Assembly (NCBI GenBank): GCA_036012905.1
Contig: DASCQF010000093.1
Coordinates: 1 to 64,000, forward strand
Source of the DNA: NP936 sp002726085
Lineage (GTDB): Bacteria > Acidobacteriota > Vicinamibacteria > Vicinamibacterales > UBA8438
Length of the DNA: 64,000 nucleotides
Reading direction: 5' to 3'
Shown here: piece after piece, positions 24,037 to 34,917 of the stretch
Numbering within the stretch: the stretch's first letter is position 1
Layout: every line of letters begins with the position of its first letter
Translations under genes and position numbers: made by a program
The notes under the pieces: generated by a model
Told to the model about the DNA's origin: nothing
The model's input: the letters and a program-made list of their open reading frames with translations, nothing else
Database searches by the model: none

Positions 24037-24302
24037 CCGACTTCGAAGGACTGATCCGCCGGCTCGGGTCGGCTGAGGTGCGGTACGTGCTGATCGGGGA
24101 TTCGCCGGCACCGTCCTCGGCTCGCCGCGGACCACGGTCGACCTGGATATCGTCTACGCGCGTGACGAAAGAATCTCACCCGCCTGGCTGGTGCCCTGGA
24201 ATCTCTCTCACCAAGAATGCGCGGCGCACCGGACGGCCGAGGGGCCTTGCAGCCCTGGCCGAGCTCGAGGCACTGCTCGAAGAACAGCGCCGCAAGCCGT
24301 GA
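24033..24302 (+). pseudogene. Degraded nucleotidyltransferase (AbiEii/DUF6036-type)
   Basis: The start (MTDFEGLIRRLGSAEVRYVLIG) is the N-terminus of a nucleotidyltransferase-fold protein. The next conserved block, GFAGTVLGSPRTTVDLDIVYARD, is present only in the +1 frame: one G is missing at about 24103. After that most of the domain is deleted, and the family-like C-terminus GRPRGLAALAELEALLEEQ reappears in the original frame before the TGA at 24300-24302. The gene is broken by a frameshift plus an internal deletion. Confidence 0.65.
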
Positions 24303-24303
24303 T

Positions 24304-24469
24304 CTAGTGGTGTGTCCCTCAATTACCTTTACACTTCCCGGGCGGGGCATCCCGTCTGACGGCGTTGCTCCTCGGTCGCATACTGCCGGTATGCTCCCTC
24401 GTCGTGCCTTGTCCGCCGGGCGCCGCGCGCCGGGAAGTCTGTCAAGCCATTTGAGGGACACACCACTAG
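24304..24469. mobile_element. 166-bp MITE-like element with perfect 19-bp terminal inverted repeats
   Basis: CTAGTGGTGTGTCCCTCAA at 24304-24322 and its exact reverse complement at 24451-24469 bound a non-coding core. An inner pair CTTCCCGG/CCGGGAAG is also inverted. The core GAGGGAGCATACCGGCAGT (reverse strand) is shared with the element at 15574-15722 and, in part, with 24666-24881. The ends contain the palindrome CTAG. Confidence 0.8.
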
Positions 24470-24485
24470 CAGGGCGCTGAAGACG

Positions 24486-24660
24486 ACCAGCACGGTTTCC
24501 TCGCGAGGCGTTCGTCTAGCAAGGCGCGGCTTCAGTCACGCGGGGCTGCGCCCCGAACCCCACGCGAACGCTACGCGGGGACCCCGAGAACCCCACTCCG
24601 CGTCCGCGGGGCGCGCACGTGCGCGCCCTGACTGCAACCGAGGAGCGACGCCGTCCAAAG
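24486..24660. mobile_element. GC-rich MITE-like element, diverged copy
   Basis: GGTTTCCTCGCGAGGCGTTCGTCTAGCAAGGCGC is followed by a block (CGGGGCTGCGCCCCGAACCCC, CACTCCGCGTCCGCGGGGCGCGCAC) that matches the 36581-36722 and 39334-39476 copies. Confidence 0.65.
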
Positions 24661-24665
24661 ACGAG

Positions 24666-24881
24666 AGCGGTTTCCTGGCGAGGCGTTCGTCTGGCAAGGC
24701 GCGACGAGGGAGCAGCCAGGGGCGGGCTGTGACCGAGGAAGCAACGCCGCCAGACGGGCGCTGAAAACGACCAGCCGGTTTCCTGGCGAGGCGTTCGTCT
24801 GGCAAGGCGCGACGAGGGAGCAGCCAGGGCGGGCTGTGACCGAGGAAGCAACGCCGCCAGACGGGCGCCTCGCCGGGAAAC
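24666..24881. mobile_element. Two tandem MITE-like units ending at the ggt stop codon
   Basis: Two near-identical units start with GGTTTCCTGGCGAGGCG (about 24668 and 24776), each containing AAGGCGCGACGAGGGAGCAG and GAAGCAACGCCGCCAGACGGG. The second ends with CGCCTCGCCGGGAAAC at 24881, immediately beside the TAG stop of ggt. Inverted ends GTTTCC.GGCGAGGCG define the family. Confidence 0.7.
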
Positions 24882-26603
<1,722 letters not shown>

Positions 26604-26628
26604 GGCTCTCTCCTCTGCGTGACGGGGT

Positions 26629-26660
26629 CTGGCCTGGTCTGGCTTGGTCTGGCTTGGCAA
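26629..26660. repeat. Decamer tandem repeat upstream of ggt
   Basis: Three imperfect copies of GGTCTGGCTT (or reverse AAGCCAGACC) lie between the ggt start and the stop of the transketolase-like gene. Confidence 0.6.
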
Positions 26661-26686
26661 AGACCCGCTCATTCTAGCAGCCAGGC

Positions 26687-28609
<1,923 letters not shown>

Positions 28610-28717
28610 GGAACGCTGGCTTTACTCTTCAATGCGGTGGAGATGGTTTGCCGTGGAGGTCGGCGGCCTCTGTGGCGCGAAGTGTAGCACGGGTTGTGTA
28701 GCTGGAACACCGAGCTG

Positions 28718-28750
28718 CGGCTTCGGGCTCCGGGCTTCAGGCTTCGGGCG
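28718..28750 (+). repeat. Heptamer array (GGCTTCG type)
   Basis: Four 7-bp units (GGCTTCG, GGCTCCG, GGCTTCA, GGCTTCG). It is related to the GGCTTTG array at 20219 and lies between the DUF255 gene stop and the transketolase-like gene start. Confidence 0.7.
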
Positions 28751-28787
28751 CACCAGGCCCTGATCTCCGGCCGATGAGGGGCAACCA

Positions 28788-30305
28788 TTATGAGCCCTCA
28801 ACGGCCTGGATCTGGTCGAGCGCACGCACGTAGCTGGCGCCGTCGAGACCGTGCTCGCGGTAGACGGGCGTCTGGCAGGCCAGGGTCCGGAGCGCGAGAT
28901 CCCGATACCGGGGCTCGCCAGCGCTGGCACCCAGGCGTGCCAGAACAATCGCCGCATCGCAGTTGAGACCAAGCGGTCGGTGCGGCTCGCGCAGCAGCCC
29001 GACCGGGGCGTCGAACCCTGCAAGGCCTGTCCGGGCTCGGTCGGTGAAGCCACCCGCCTCGTCCCACATCATCTGATCGCAGTAGGCCATCAGCTCCCGA
29101 GGCATGTCGAGATAGACCTCCTGCCTCGTCGCGTCGTAGAGGTCCAGGAGCGCCGCGCTGACCCGTACCTGGTCGGTCAGCAACCCGCGCGCCACCGGCA
29201 TTCCGGTCGCATTGTGCCCAACGCCGGCACCAGGCTCGTAGGTCGCGAGGACGACCCGGTCGATGGACGTCGCTGCATACTCGAGCAGGGAGCTGTCCTC
29301 GAGCACCGACGCCCCGAGGACGTAGGCGGAGGCCATCGCGGCGGTGGCGGCGGTGAAGACAGTGCGATCGATTGGCGGGCTCGCGTGGCCGCTTCGCGCC
29401 TCGCGTGACGACAAGGCGGCGTAGGCCGGGTCTGCGCGCTGGCTGGCATAGAATCCGCCGTCGGGATCCGCGAACGTCCCGGAGACGAAGCGGACAATGT
29501 CGGTCGCCTGGCTGGCGTAGTCTGACCGATCGAGCAGCCGCGACGCCGACAGAAAGAGCTCGAGCAACTGCGCGTTGACCGTCAGTACCTTCTCGACATG
29601 CGGTTCGGACCAGTCGCGTTGGTCGCAGTAACGAAAAAACCCGCCCTCGACGGGGTCCCAGAGCCCCCGTGTGGCGATCGCGTCGAGCGTGTGGGTCGCG
29701 ACATGGGTAAGGTCGGGGCTCGCCGTGTCACGGCCGCGAACCAGCGCGGTCGCCAGAGCATCTGGGTGCACCCGTTTGGACGCCGAGCCAAAGCCGCCCC
29801 AGGTCCGATCGAAGCAAGCGAGGAGCTGCTCGTCCAGCCAGCGGCCGGCATCCACATCCAACACCGGCGCCGCCGTGTCTGGGCCGGCGAGCGTGCGGCG
29901 GCTGCCTGTAGGCTCCCCAACCCGTGTGTCGATCTCCGCCCGCCTGGTCGCGAAGGCCTCCGACACCTGCTGCAACACCAACACCAGCGGCGCCGGCTCC
30001 AGGTAGGTGCCGCCACCCAGTATCTCTCCGGAGGGGGTAAGAAACGCCGTCGTCGGCCACCCCCCAAGGGTGTAGCGCTCGCTAACGTCGGGGCGCCGGT
30101 CGGCGTCTACTCTGATGGAAATGAAGCGTTCGGTGACGAGCCGGACGACTTCGGGGTCGCGATAACTGACACGGTCCATCTCCTCGGTCCAGCGGCACCA
30201 GGCCGCACCGATCGCCAGCAGCACCGGTTTCCGCTCGGCCGTGGCGCGCGAGAATGTGTCGGCACCCCACTCGAGCCACGGGATGGCATGGCGGTCGGTC
30301 GTCAT
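28788..30305 (-). CDS. DUF255 thioredoxin-fold protein with alpha/alpha-barrel domain (YyaL-like)
   Basis: A 505-residue protein. The N-terminal 130 residues form a thioredoxin-like DUF255 domain with GAAWCRWTEEM in place of the usual CxxC-type site, so only one Cys remains, and a cis-Pro loop GGWPTTAFL. The remainder has the helical pairs of an AGE-type alpha/alpha barrel (PVEGGFFRY, DGGFYASQRAD, AGGFTDRARTG). Family function is unsettled. The gene is divergent from the DUF4149 gene with only 21 bp between start codons. Confidence 0.83.
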   Translation of the reverse strand: MTTDRHAIPWLEWGADTFSRATAERKPVLLAIGAAWCRWTEEMDRVSYRDPEVVRLVTERFISIRVDADRRPDVSERYTLGGWPTTAFLTPSGEILGGGTYLEPAPLVLVLQQVSEAFATRRAEIDTRVGEPTGSRRTLAGPDTAAPVLDVDAGRWLDEQLLACFDRTWGGFGSASKRVHPDALATALVRGRDTASPDLTHVATHTLDAIATRGLWDPVEGGFFRYCDQRDWSEPHVEKVLTVNAQLLELFLSASRLLDRSDYASQATDIVRFVSGTFADPDGGFYASQRADPAYAALSSREARSGHASPPIDRTVFTAATAAMASAYVLGASVLEDSSLLEYAATSIDRVVLATYEPGAGVGHNATGMPVARGLLTDQVRVSAALLDLYDATRQEVYLDMPRELMAYCDQMMWDEAGGFTDRARTGLAGFDAPVGLLREPHRPLGLNCDAAIVLARLGASAGEPRYRDLALRTLACQTPVYREHGLDGASYVRALDQIQAVEGS

Positions 30306-30314
30306 GACGCCGCG

Positions 30315-30320
30315 TATAAT
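30315..30320 (+). promoter_or_regulatory. Consensus -10 box for a leaderless DUF4149 transcript
   Basis: TATAAT ends six bases before the ATG at 30327, so transcription would start at or next to the start codon. No good -35 is visible; the region upstream lies inside the DUF255 coding sequence. Confidence 0.45.
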
Positions 30321-30326
30321 GCCGCG

Positions 30327-30824
30327 ATGGTTGCCCTGCGCTGTCTGTATCTGATCGCGCTCATCTTCTGGGTCGGCGGCATGGTGGCACTCGGTGCTCT
30401 CGGCGCGCCCGCCGTGTTCGACGTGCTCGAGGCCCACCATGGGCTTGGCGGACGAATCGAGGCAGGTGCCGTCTTCGGAGAGATGCTTCGCCGCTTCCGG
30501 TTCTTCGATTACGGATCGGCAACGGTTCTGCTGGGATGTCTCGTTGCGTTGTACCGTCGAACCCCCCGTCCCACGGCACTCGGGATACGTATCGTCACCG
30601 TAGTCGCGATGCTCGGCGTCAGTCTGTATGCCGGCTTCGGTATCACCGGACAGATCGAAGCAGTGCAGGTCGACATCCAGAACACAGTGGCCAGCCTGGG
30701 CGACAACAGCCAGTTCGCCGCCCGATTCGACTCGCTGCACGCGCTGACGACATCGTTGTTACTGCTGAACCTCGGCGGCGGGCTCTCGCTCATCTACTGG
30801 GAGGCGAGGGCGCGTATTGCGTAG
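30327..30824 (+). CDS. DUF4149 membrane protein
   Basis: A 165-residue protein with four hydrophobic segments (about residues 7-25, 58-76, 86-105 and 138-157). FWVGGMVALGALGAPAVF near the N-terminus and the FDYG motif are typical of DUF4149/TMEM205-like proteins, whose role is unknown. It stands alone, divergent from DUF255. Its TAG stop is directly followed by GTTTCCGGGCGGGGC, the conserved terminus of the dispersed element family. Confidence 0.82.
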   Translation: MVALRCLYLIALIFWVGGMVALGALGAPAVFDVLEAHHGLGGRIEAGAVFGEMLRRFRFFDYGSATVLLGCLVALYRRTPRPTALGIRIVTVVAMLGVSLYAGFGITGQIEAVQVDIQNTVASLGDNSQFAARFDSLHALTTSLLLLNLGGGLSLIYWEARARIA

Positions 30825-30985
30825 GTTTCCGGGCGGGGCATCCCGGCCTACTGAGACGGGGCTTCGCCCCGAACGCCGCGCCCGCGGGGCGCGCATTGTC
30901 GCGCGCCTCAAGCGTTGCTTCGTCGGTCACAGACCACCAGTCTGCTCCCTCGTCGCGCCTGGCAATAGCCGGTCGCGGCATGAGT
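30825..30985. mobile_element. MITE-like dispersed element starting at the DUF4149 stop codon
   Basis: GTTTCCGGGCGGGGC begins right after TAG. ACGGGGCTTCGCCCCGAACG and CGCGGGGCGCGCATTG match the GC-rich core of other copies, and GCTCCCTCGTCGCGCCTGGCAA matches the MITE core of 24304. It fills the gap before the convergent OsmC-like gene. Confidence 0.6.
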
Positions 30986-31032
30986 ACGACGCCGGAAACC
31001 GACCCTCATCGTTCTTCGCGCCGGCTGCCCCC

Positions 31033-31497
31033 TCACTCCTCCGTGATATCCGCGCTGATGTCGAGATCGATGCAGCCGCGCACGCTGTTGGCGGCCGGAC
31101 ACATCGTGGCATGTGTCGCCACGGCACGCTCGGCGCGCTCGCGGGTGCCTGCCGGAATGTTCAAGCGATAGCGCACGCGAATCCGGGTGATGCGCAATAC
31201 TTTGTCGACCGCCTCGATGTCTCCCTCGACATCGGCCTGGACCTTGTCTCTCGGCGCCGGAATCTCGCGCACCTCCAGTGCGCGTGCCAGGGTGCCGAGC
31301 AGTCAACCGCCGACGGCGCCGACGATGTAGTCCAGCGTGGCCGGCACCTCCTCCTCCGGTTCGACGCCGTAGAACTCCTTGATGCCGCCGTGGACCCCGA
31401 ACCGAATCGGCTCGCTGAAACCCTCTAGATACGCATGTCGTATGGGCCCCGCGACCCGTTCGAGCCGCAGCCGGCTCGTGTGCACCACCTCTGCCAC
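31033..31497 (-). CDS. OsmC-like selenoprotein candidate with in-frame TGA (Sec65)
   Basis: From GTG 31497, preceded by a very strong AAGGAGGG site, the frame gives 64 residues ending DYIVGAVGG, then TGA (31303-31305), then LLGTLARALEVREIPAPRDK to the stop at 31033: 154 residues. OsmC-family proteins have a reactive Cys exactly here (GG-C-x-x-G-T pattern), and OsmC-like proteins with Sec at this position are a known bacterial selenoprotein family. The second family Cys is present in THATMCPAANSVRGCIDL. A perfect 7-bp hairpin with loop TGGAG starts its loop 25 nt after the TGA. The product should be a thiol/selenol peroxidase for organic hydroperoxides. Reading the gene as two short frames would miss it. 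Confidence 0.85.
31266..31284 (-). promoter_or_regulatory. Putative bacterial SECIS hairpin in the OsmC-like gene
   Basis: On the minus strand CGCGCAC pairs perfectly with GTGCGCG around the loop TGGAG. The loop has G at position two and begins 25 nt after the TGA, fitting the reported bSECIS model. Confidence 0.7.
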
Positions 31498-31641
31498 TAG
31501 ACCCTCCTTTGGCCGTGCTTCCGAGCCGACGACGCCATCGACGTGCGACGACGGCTCGTTATCGGGCCGATGGTGGCGATGCTACAATTTTTGGCCATGC
31601 ACACCAAGTGGCCCCTCTCGAACGCCGGCTGAGAAGAGTCT

Positions 31642-33162
31642 GTGTCCAAGGACCCGACCGACGGCCGTTCCGCGACGGATGCAGCGCCCTCGCTCGGCGA
31701 CATGGACCCTGCAGCGTTCCGGCGAGCCGGGCATCAGCTCGTCGACTGGATCGGCGCATATCTCGAAGACACCGAGCGGTACCCGGTGCTGTCGCGCGCG
31801 CGACCGGGTGAGATCCGGGACGCGCTACCAGCCTCGGCCCCGGAAACCGGTGAGCCGATGGACGCGATTCTCGCCGACGTCGAACGTCTCATCGTGCCCG
31901 GGCTGACCCACTGGAACCACCCGGGTTTCTTCGCTTATTTCGCCATCAGCGGCAGCGGCCCGGGCGTGCTCGCCGAATTCCTGACTGCGGCGTTCAACGC
32001 GCAGGGCATGCTGTGGCGCACCTCGCCTGCAGTGACCGAGCTCGAAGAGGTGGCCCTGGCCTGGCTCCGTCGCCTCCTCGGTTTACCGGACACGTTCGAA
32101 GGGGTCATCTACGACACGGCGTCGATCGCCACGCTGCACGCACTGGCGGCCGCCAGGCAGGATGCGGCACCGGAGGTACGGGAACGCGGACTCGCCGGTC
32201 GACCGGACCTGCCGCCGATGCGTGTCTACTGCTCCGAACACGCGCATTCCTCGGTCGACAAGGCGGTCATGACGCTGGGTCTGGGACAGGCCGGGCTTTG
32301 TCGGATCGACACCGACGACCACTTCCGGCTACGACCCACCGCGCTCGCTGCCGCGATTGCCGACGACCGCCGGAACGGGGTGACACCGTTCGCCGTCGTT
32401 GCCACCGTCGGCACCACCGCTGTGACGAGCGTCGACCCGGTGGCGGCGGTAGCCGAGCTCTGTGAGCAGGAGCGGCTCTGGCTGCACGTCGACGCGGCCT
32501 ACGCCGGCGCGGCGGCGATGGTCCCCGGACGGGAGGACACGCTGGCCGGGTGCGACCGCGCCACTTCGCTCGTCGTCAACCCCCACAAGTGGCTGTTCAC
32601 ACCGTTCGACCTCAGTGCGTTCTACTGCCGCCGGATGGATCGTTTGCGCGAGGCGTTCTCGCTGACACCGGACTACCTCGAGAGCCGGGAGCCCGAGCCG
32701 GTGCGAAACCTGATGGACACAGGGGTCCAGCTGGGCCGGCGCTTCCGCGCACTCAAACTGTGGATGGTGCTGCGACACTTCGGCGCCGACGGTATGCGAC
32801 GCCGGCTGGCTGAGCACATGCGACTGGCGGGACTCTTCGCCGGCTGGGTGGACGCGAGTGACGCGTTCGAACGGTTGGCACCGGTACCGTTCTCGGTGGT
32901 CTGCTTCCGCGCGCGTCCCGCCGAGCTGGCCGAAGACCGAGCAGCGCTCGACGACCTGAATGCGAGACTACTCGACGCGGTGAACGCGACGGGCGACGTA
33001 TTCCTGTCGCACACCCGGCTCGATGGCCGGTTCGTGCTGCGGCTTGCGGTCGGACATATCCGCACGACCGAACGTCACGTGGCCCGCGCGTGGGAACTGC
33101 TCCAGGAACAGCTCGCCCGCCTTCGCCAAGGCTCCGGCGGTCAGGCCGCGGAAACCGATTAG
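31642..33162 (+). CDS. PLP-dependent group II amino-acid decarboxylase (aromatic amino acid type)
   Basis: A 506-residue protein of the aspartate-aminotransferase fold. The PLP lysine is in VVNPHKWLFTP (about residue 319), the PLP-binding Asp in LWLHVDAAYAG (about residue 286) and the stacking His in SEHAHSSVDKA. The N-terminal three-helix segment HWNHPGFFAYF is typical of DOPA/tryptophan/tyrosine decarboxylases. The substrate cannot be fixed from sequence. GTG start at 31642 has a GAGAAGAG ribosome site. The last residues RQGSGGQAAETD look like translated intergenic repeat. Confidence 0.9.
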   Translation: MSKDPTDGRSATDAAPSLGDMDPAAFRRAGHQLVDWIGAYLEDTERYPVLSRARPGEIRDALPASAPETGEPMDAILADVERLIVPGLTHWNHPGFFAYFAISGSGPGVLAEFLTAAFNAQGMLWRTSPAVTELEEVALAWLRRLLGLPDTFEGVIYDTASIATLHALAAARQDAAPEVRERGLAGRPDLPPMRVYCSEHAHSSVDKAVMTLGLGQAGLCRIDTDDHFRLRPTALAAAIADDRRNGVTPFAVVATVGTTAVTSVDPVAAVAELCEQERLWLHVDAAYAGAAAMVPGREDTLAGCDRATSLVVNPHKWLFTPFDLSAFYCRRMDRLREAFSLTPDYLESREPEPVRNLMDTGVQLGRRFRALKLWMVLRHFGADGMRRRLAEHMRLAGLFAGWVDASDAFERLAPVPFSVVCFRARPAELAEDRAALDDLNARLLDAVNATGDVFLSHTRLDGRFVLRLAVGHIRTTERHVARAWELLQEQLARLRQGSGGQAAETD

Positions 33163-33163
33163 G

Positions 33164-33189
33164 AAACGGGCTTGAAGACCCTTGCTACC
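33164..33189. repeat. Short palindromic repeat at a stop codon
   Basis: AACGGGCTTGAAGACCC then TTGCTACC begins 1 bp after the decarboxylase stop. It matches 53500-53524 (AACGGGCCTGAAGGCCC then TTGCTACC), which sits on the hisH stop. Confidence 0.7.
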
Positions 33190-33264
33190 GGCCGGACTAT
33201 CAAACCTGACCACCACCCAAGGGCAGGACGCTAGCCGGCAGGGTACGGAGAAACGACACGCGCC

Positions 33265-33354
33265 GTTTCCTGGCGAGGCGTTCGTCTGGCAAGGCGCGAC
33301 TTCAGTTAAACGGGGCTCCGCCCCGAACCCCTCGCGAGCGCCTCGCCAGAAAAC
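33265..33354. mobile_element. 90-bp MITE-like element ending at the trkH stop codon
   Basis: Terminal inverted repeats GTTTCCTGGCGAGGCG (33265-33280) and CGCCTCGCCAGAAAAC (33339-33354) bound TTCGTCTGGCAAGGCGCGAC and a GGGGCTCCGCCCC hairpin. The right end adjoins the TAG stop of trkH. Confidence 0.75.
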
Positions 33355-34821
33355 CTAGCCGCGCGCCGCGGCGCGCCAGTGCGCGGACCGCCAGACCTCT
33401 GGGCGCAGCAGCGCAAGGACGGTCAGCACCTCGAGCCGACCAATCCACATCGCGCCGGTCAGGACCAGCTTGCTCAGTGGGTGCAGATGCCCATAGTTCG
33501 CCATGGGGCCGACCAGCCCCAGCCCAGGACCGACGTTGCCGAGCGTCGCCATGGTCGCCGTGACACCGGTGACGAGGTCGGCGCCGAGCAAGATGACCGC
33601 TATCGCACAGAGTGCAAACGTCAACACGTAGAACAGGAAGAACACCAGAACGGTGCGCATCACGTCCTCAGACACGACTTTGCCGCTTATCTTCACAGGG
33701 AGCACGCCGCGGGGGTGCAGCGTCCGACGCAACTCGGTCAATGTGAAACGCCCGATCAGCAAATGTCGTATCACCTTCGGTCCACCCGCGGCCGAGCCGG
33801 CGCAGCCGCCGATGAACATCAGGACCAGCAGGATCATCCGCGTCTGGTCGCCCCAAAGCTGAAAGTCGACACTGGCATACCCGGTCGTCGTCAGGATCGA
33901 CAGCGTCTGGAATAATCCCTGTCGAAACGCCACCGTGAGCTCGCCGCCCGCGCGCCACAGAAAACCGGTGACGAACAACGCGGCCACCAGGACGATGGCG
34001 GTGTACATGCGAAACTCCTCGTCGCGCAGGAACACACCCGGGCGTCCCAGGAGCGCCCGATACTGCAGGGCGAAGCTCGCTCCGGCCAGGAACATGAAGA
34101 CACAGATGATCCACTCGACGGCTGCGTTGTCGTACCCGGCGATCGAGAGCGCATTCGGCGAAAACCCCCCGGCTGCCAGCGTCGTCATCGCATGGCACAG
34201 GGCGTCGTAGACCGGCATCCCGGCAAACCACAACGCAAGGAACTCGGCCAGCGTCAACCCGGCGTAGAGCCGCCAAAGCACCGCGGCAGTCTTGCGGACG
34301 TGCGGCGTGAGCTTCTCGTCGGTTGGTCCCGGCGCCTCGGCAAAAAAGAGCCGCCCGACCCCCATCGCCAACCGCGGCAGAACCGCCACGAAAAGCGCGA
34401 TGACCCCCATGCCGCCGATCCACTGGGTCAGCGAGCGCCAGAACAGCACCCCCCGACCGAACGCGCCGAAGTCGGTGAAGATGGTGGCGCCCGTCGTCGT
34501 GAACCCGGACATCGACTCGAACACCGCATCGACCGGAGAGAGCCCGACCCAGACGTAGGGAACCGACCCGAGCAACGCGACCACGAGCCAGGTGCCGGCC
34601 ACGACGGCGAGCGCCTCGATCCGCCGCAAATCCGGCTCGCGCTCCGGGTGGGCCAGCCACATCGTCTGACCAGCCGCCGACGCCAGCACCCCGGCCAGTG
34701 CGAACCCTCCGAGGTCGGTCCACTCGCTGTAGTAGGCCGCCACCGCCATCGGCCAGAGAAACATCAGGCCGAAACGGCGGAGGAGGTCGCCGGTGACTTT
34801 GACGATGATGCACAACCGCAT
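33355..34821 (-). CDS. trkH: TrkH-family potassium uptake membrane subunit
   Basis: A 488-residue protein with the four membrane-pore-membrane repeats of the Trk/Ktr/HKT family. The selectivity-filter segments are GFTTTGATIF (about residue 104), MTTLAAGGFS (about 213), LTTTGYAS (about 310) and MATLGNVGPG (about 428), each with the key Gly. It forms the K+-conducting inner-membrane subunit, gated by TrkA. The trkA gene lies just upstream on the same strand, 96 bp away across a heptamer array. Confidence 0.95.
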   Translation of the reverse strand: MRLCIIVKVTGDLLRRFGLMFLWPMAVAAYYSEWTDLGGFALAGVLASAAGQTMWLAHPEREPDLRRIEALAVVAGTWLVVALLGSVPYVWVGLSPVDAVFESMSGFTTTGATIFTDFGAFGRGVLFWRSLTQWIGGMGVIALFVAVLPRLAMGVGRLFFAEAPGPTDEKLTPHVRKTAAVLWRLYAGLTLAEFLALWFAGMPVYDALCHAMTTLAAGGFSPNALSIAGYDNAAVEWIICVFMFLAGASFALQYRALLGRPGVFLRDEEFRMYTAIVLVAALFVTGFLWRAGGELTVAFRQGLFQTLSILTTTGYASVDFQLWGDQTRMILLVLMFIGGCAGSAAGGPKVIRHLLIGRFTLTELRRTLHPRGVLPVKISGKVVSEDVMRTVLVFFLFYVLTFALCAIAVILLGADLVTGVTATMATLGNVGPGLGLVGPMANYGHLHPLSKLVLTGAMWIGRLEVLTVLALLRPEVWRSAHWRAAARG

Positions 34822-34837
34822 GGTGGATTAGTGTGCT

Positions 34838-34892
34838 CTCAGGAGACAGGAGACAGGAGACAGGAGGCAGGAGGAAACATGATGGCTTCGCC
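34838..34892 (+). repeat. Heptamer array (AGGAGAC type) with GATGGCTTCGCC flank
   Basis: Five to six units (AGGAGAC x3, AGGAGGC, AGGAGGA) followed by ATGATGGCTTCGCC. It fills the trkA-trkH gap. Confidence 0.85.
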
Positions 34893-34917
34893 GCTTCCCT
34901 GCAGTCGACCTTGATCG

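Noticed and set aside
24516..24851. Minus-strand frames inside the repeat cluster
   Set aside because: Translations are repeated RLARRTPRQET-like peptides produced by tandem MITE-like units, not proteins.
33265..33354. Inverted repeats flanking GC-rich DNA as a CRISPR or phage attachment site
   Set aside because: No regular spacers and no integrase; the same ends recur at other loci as a MITE-like family.
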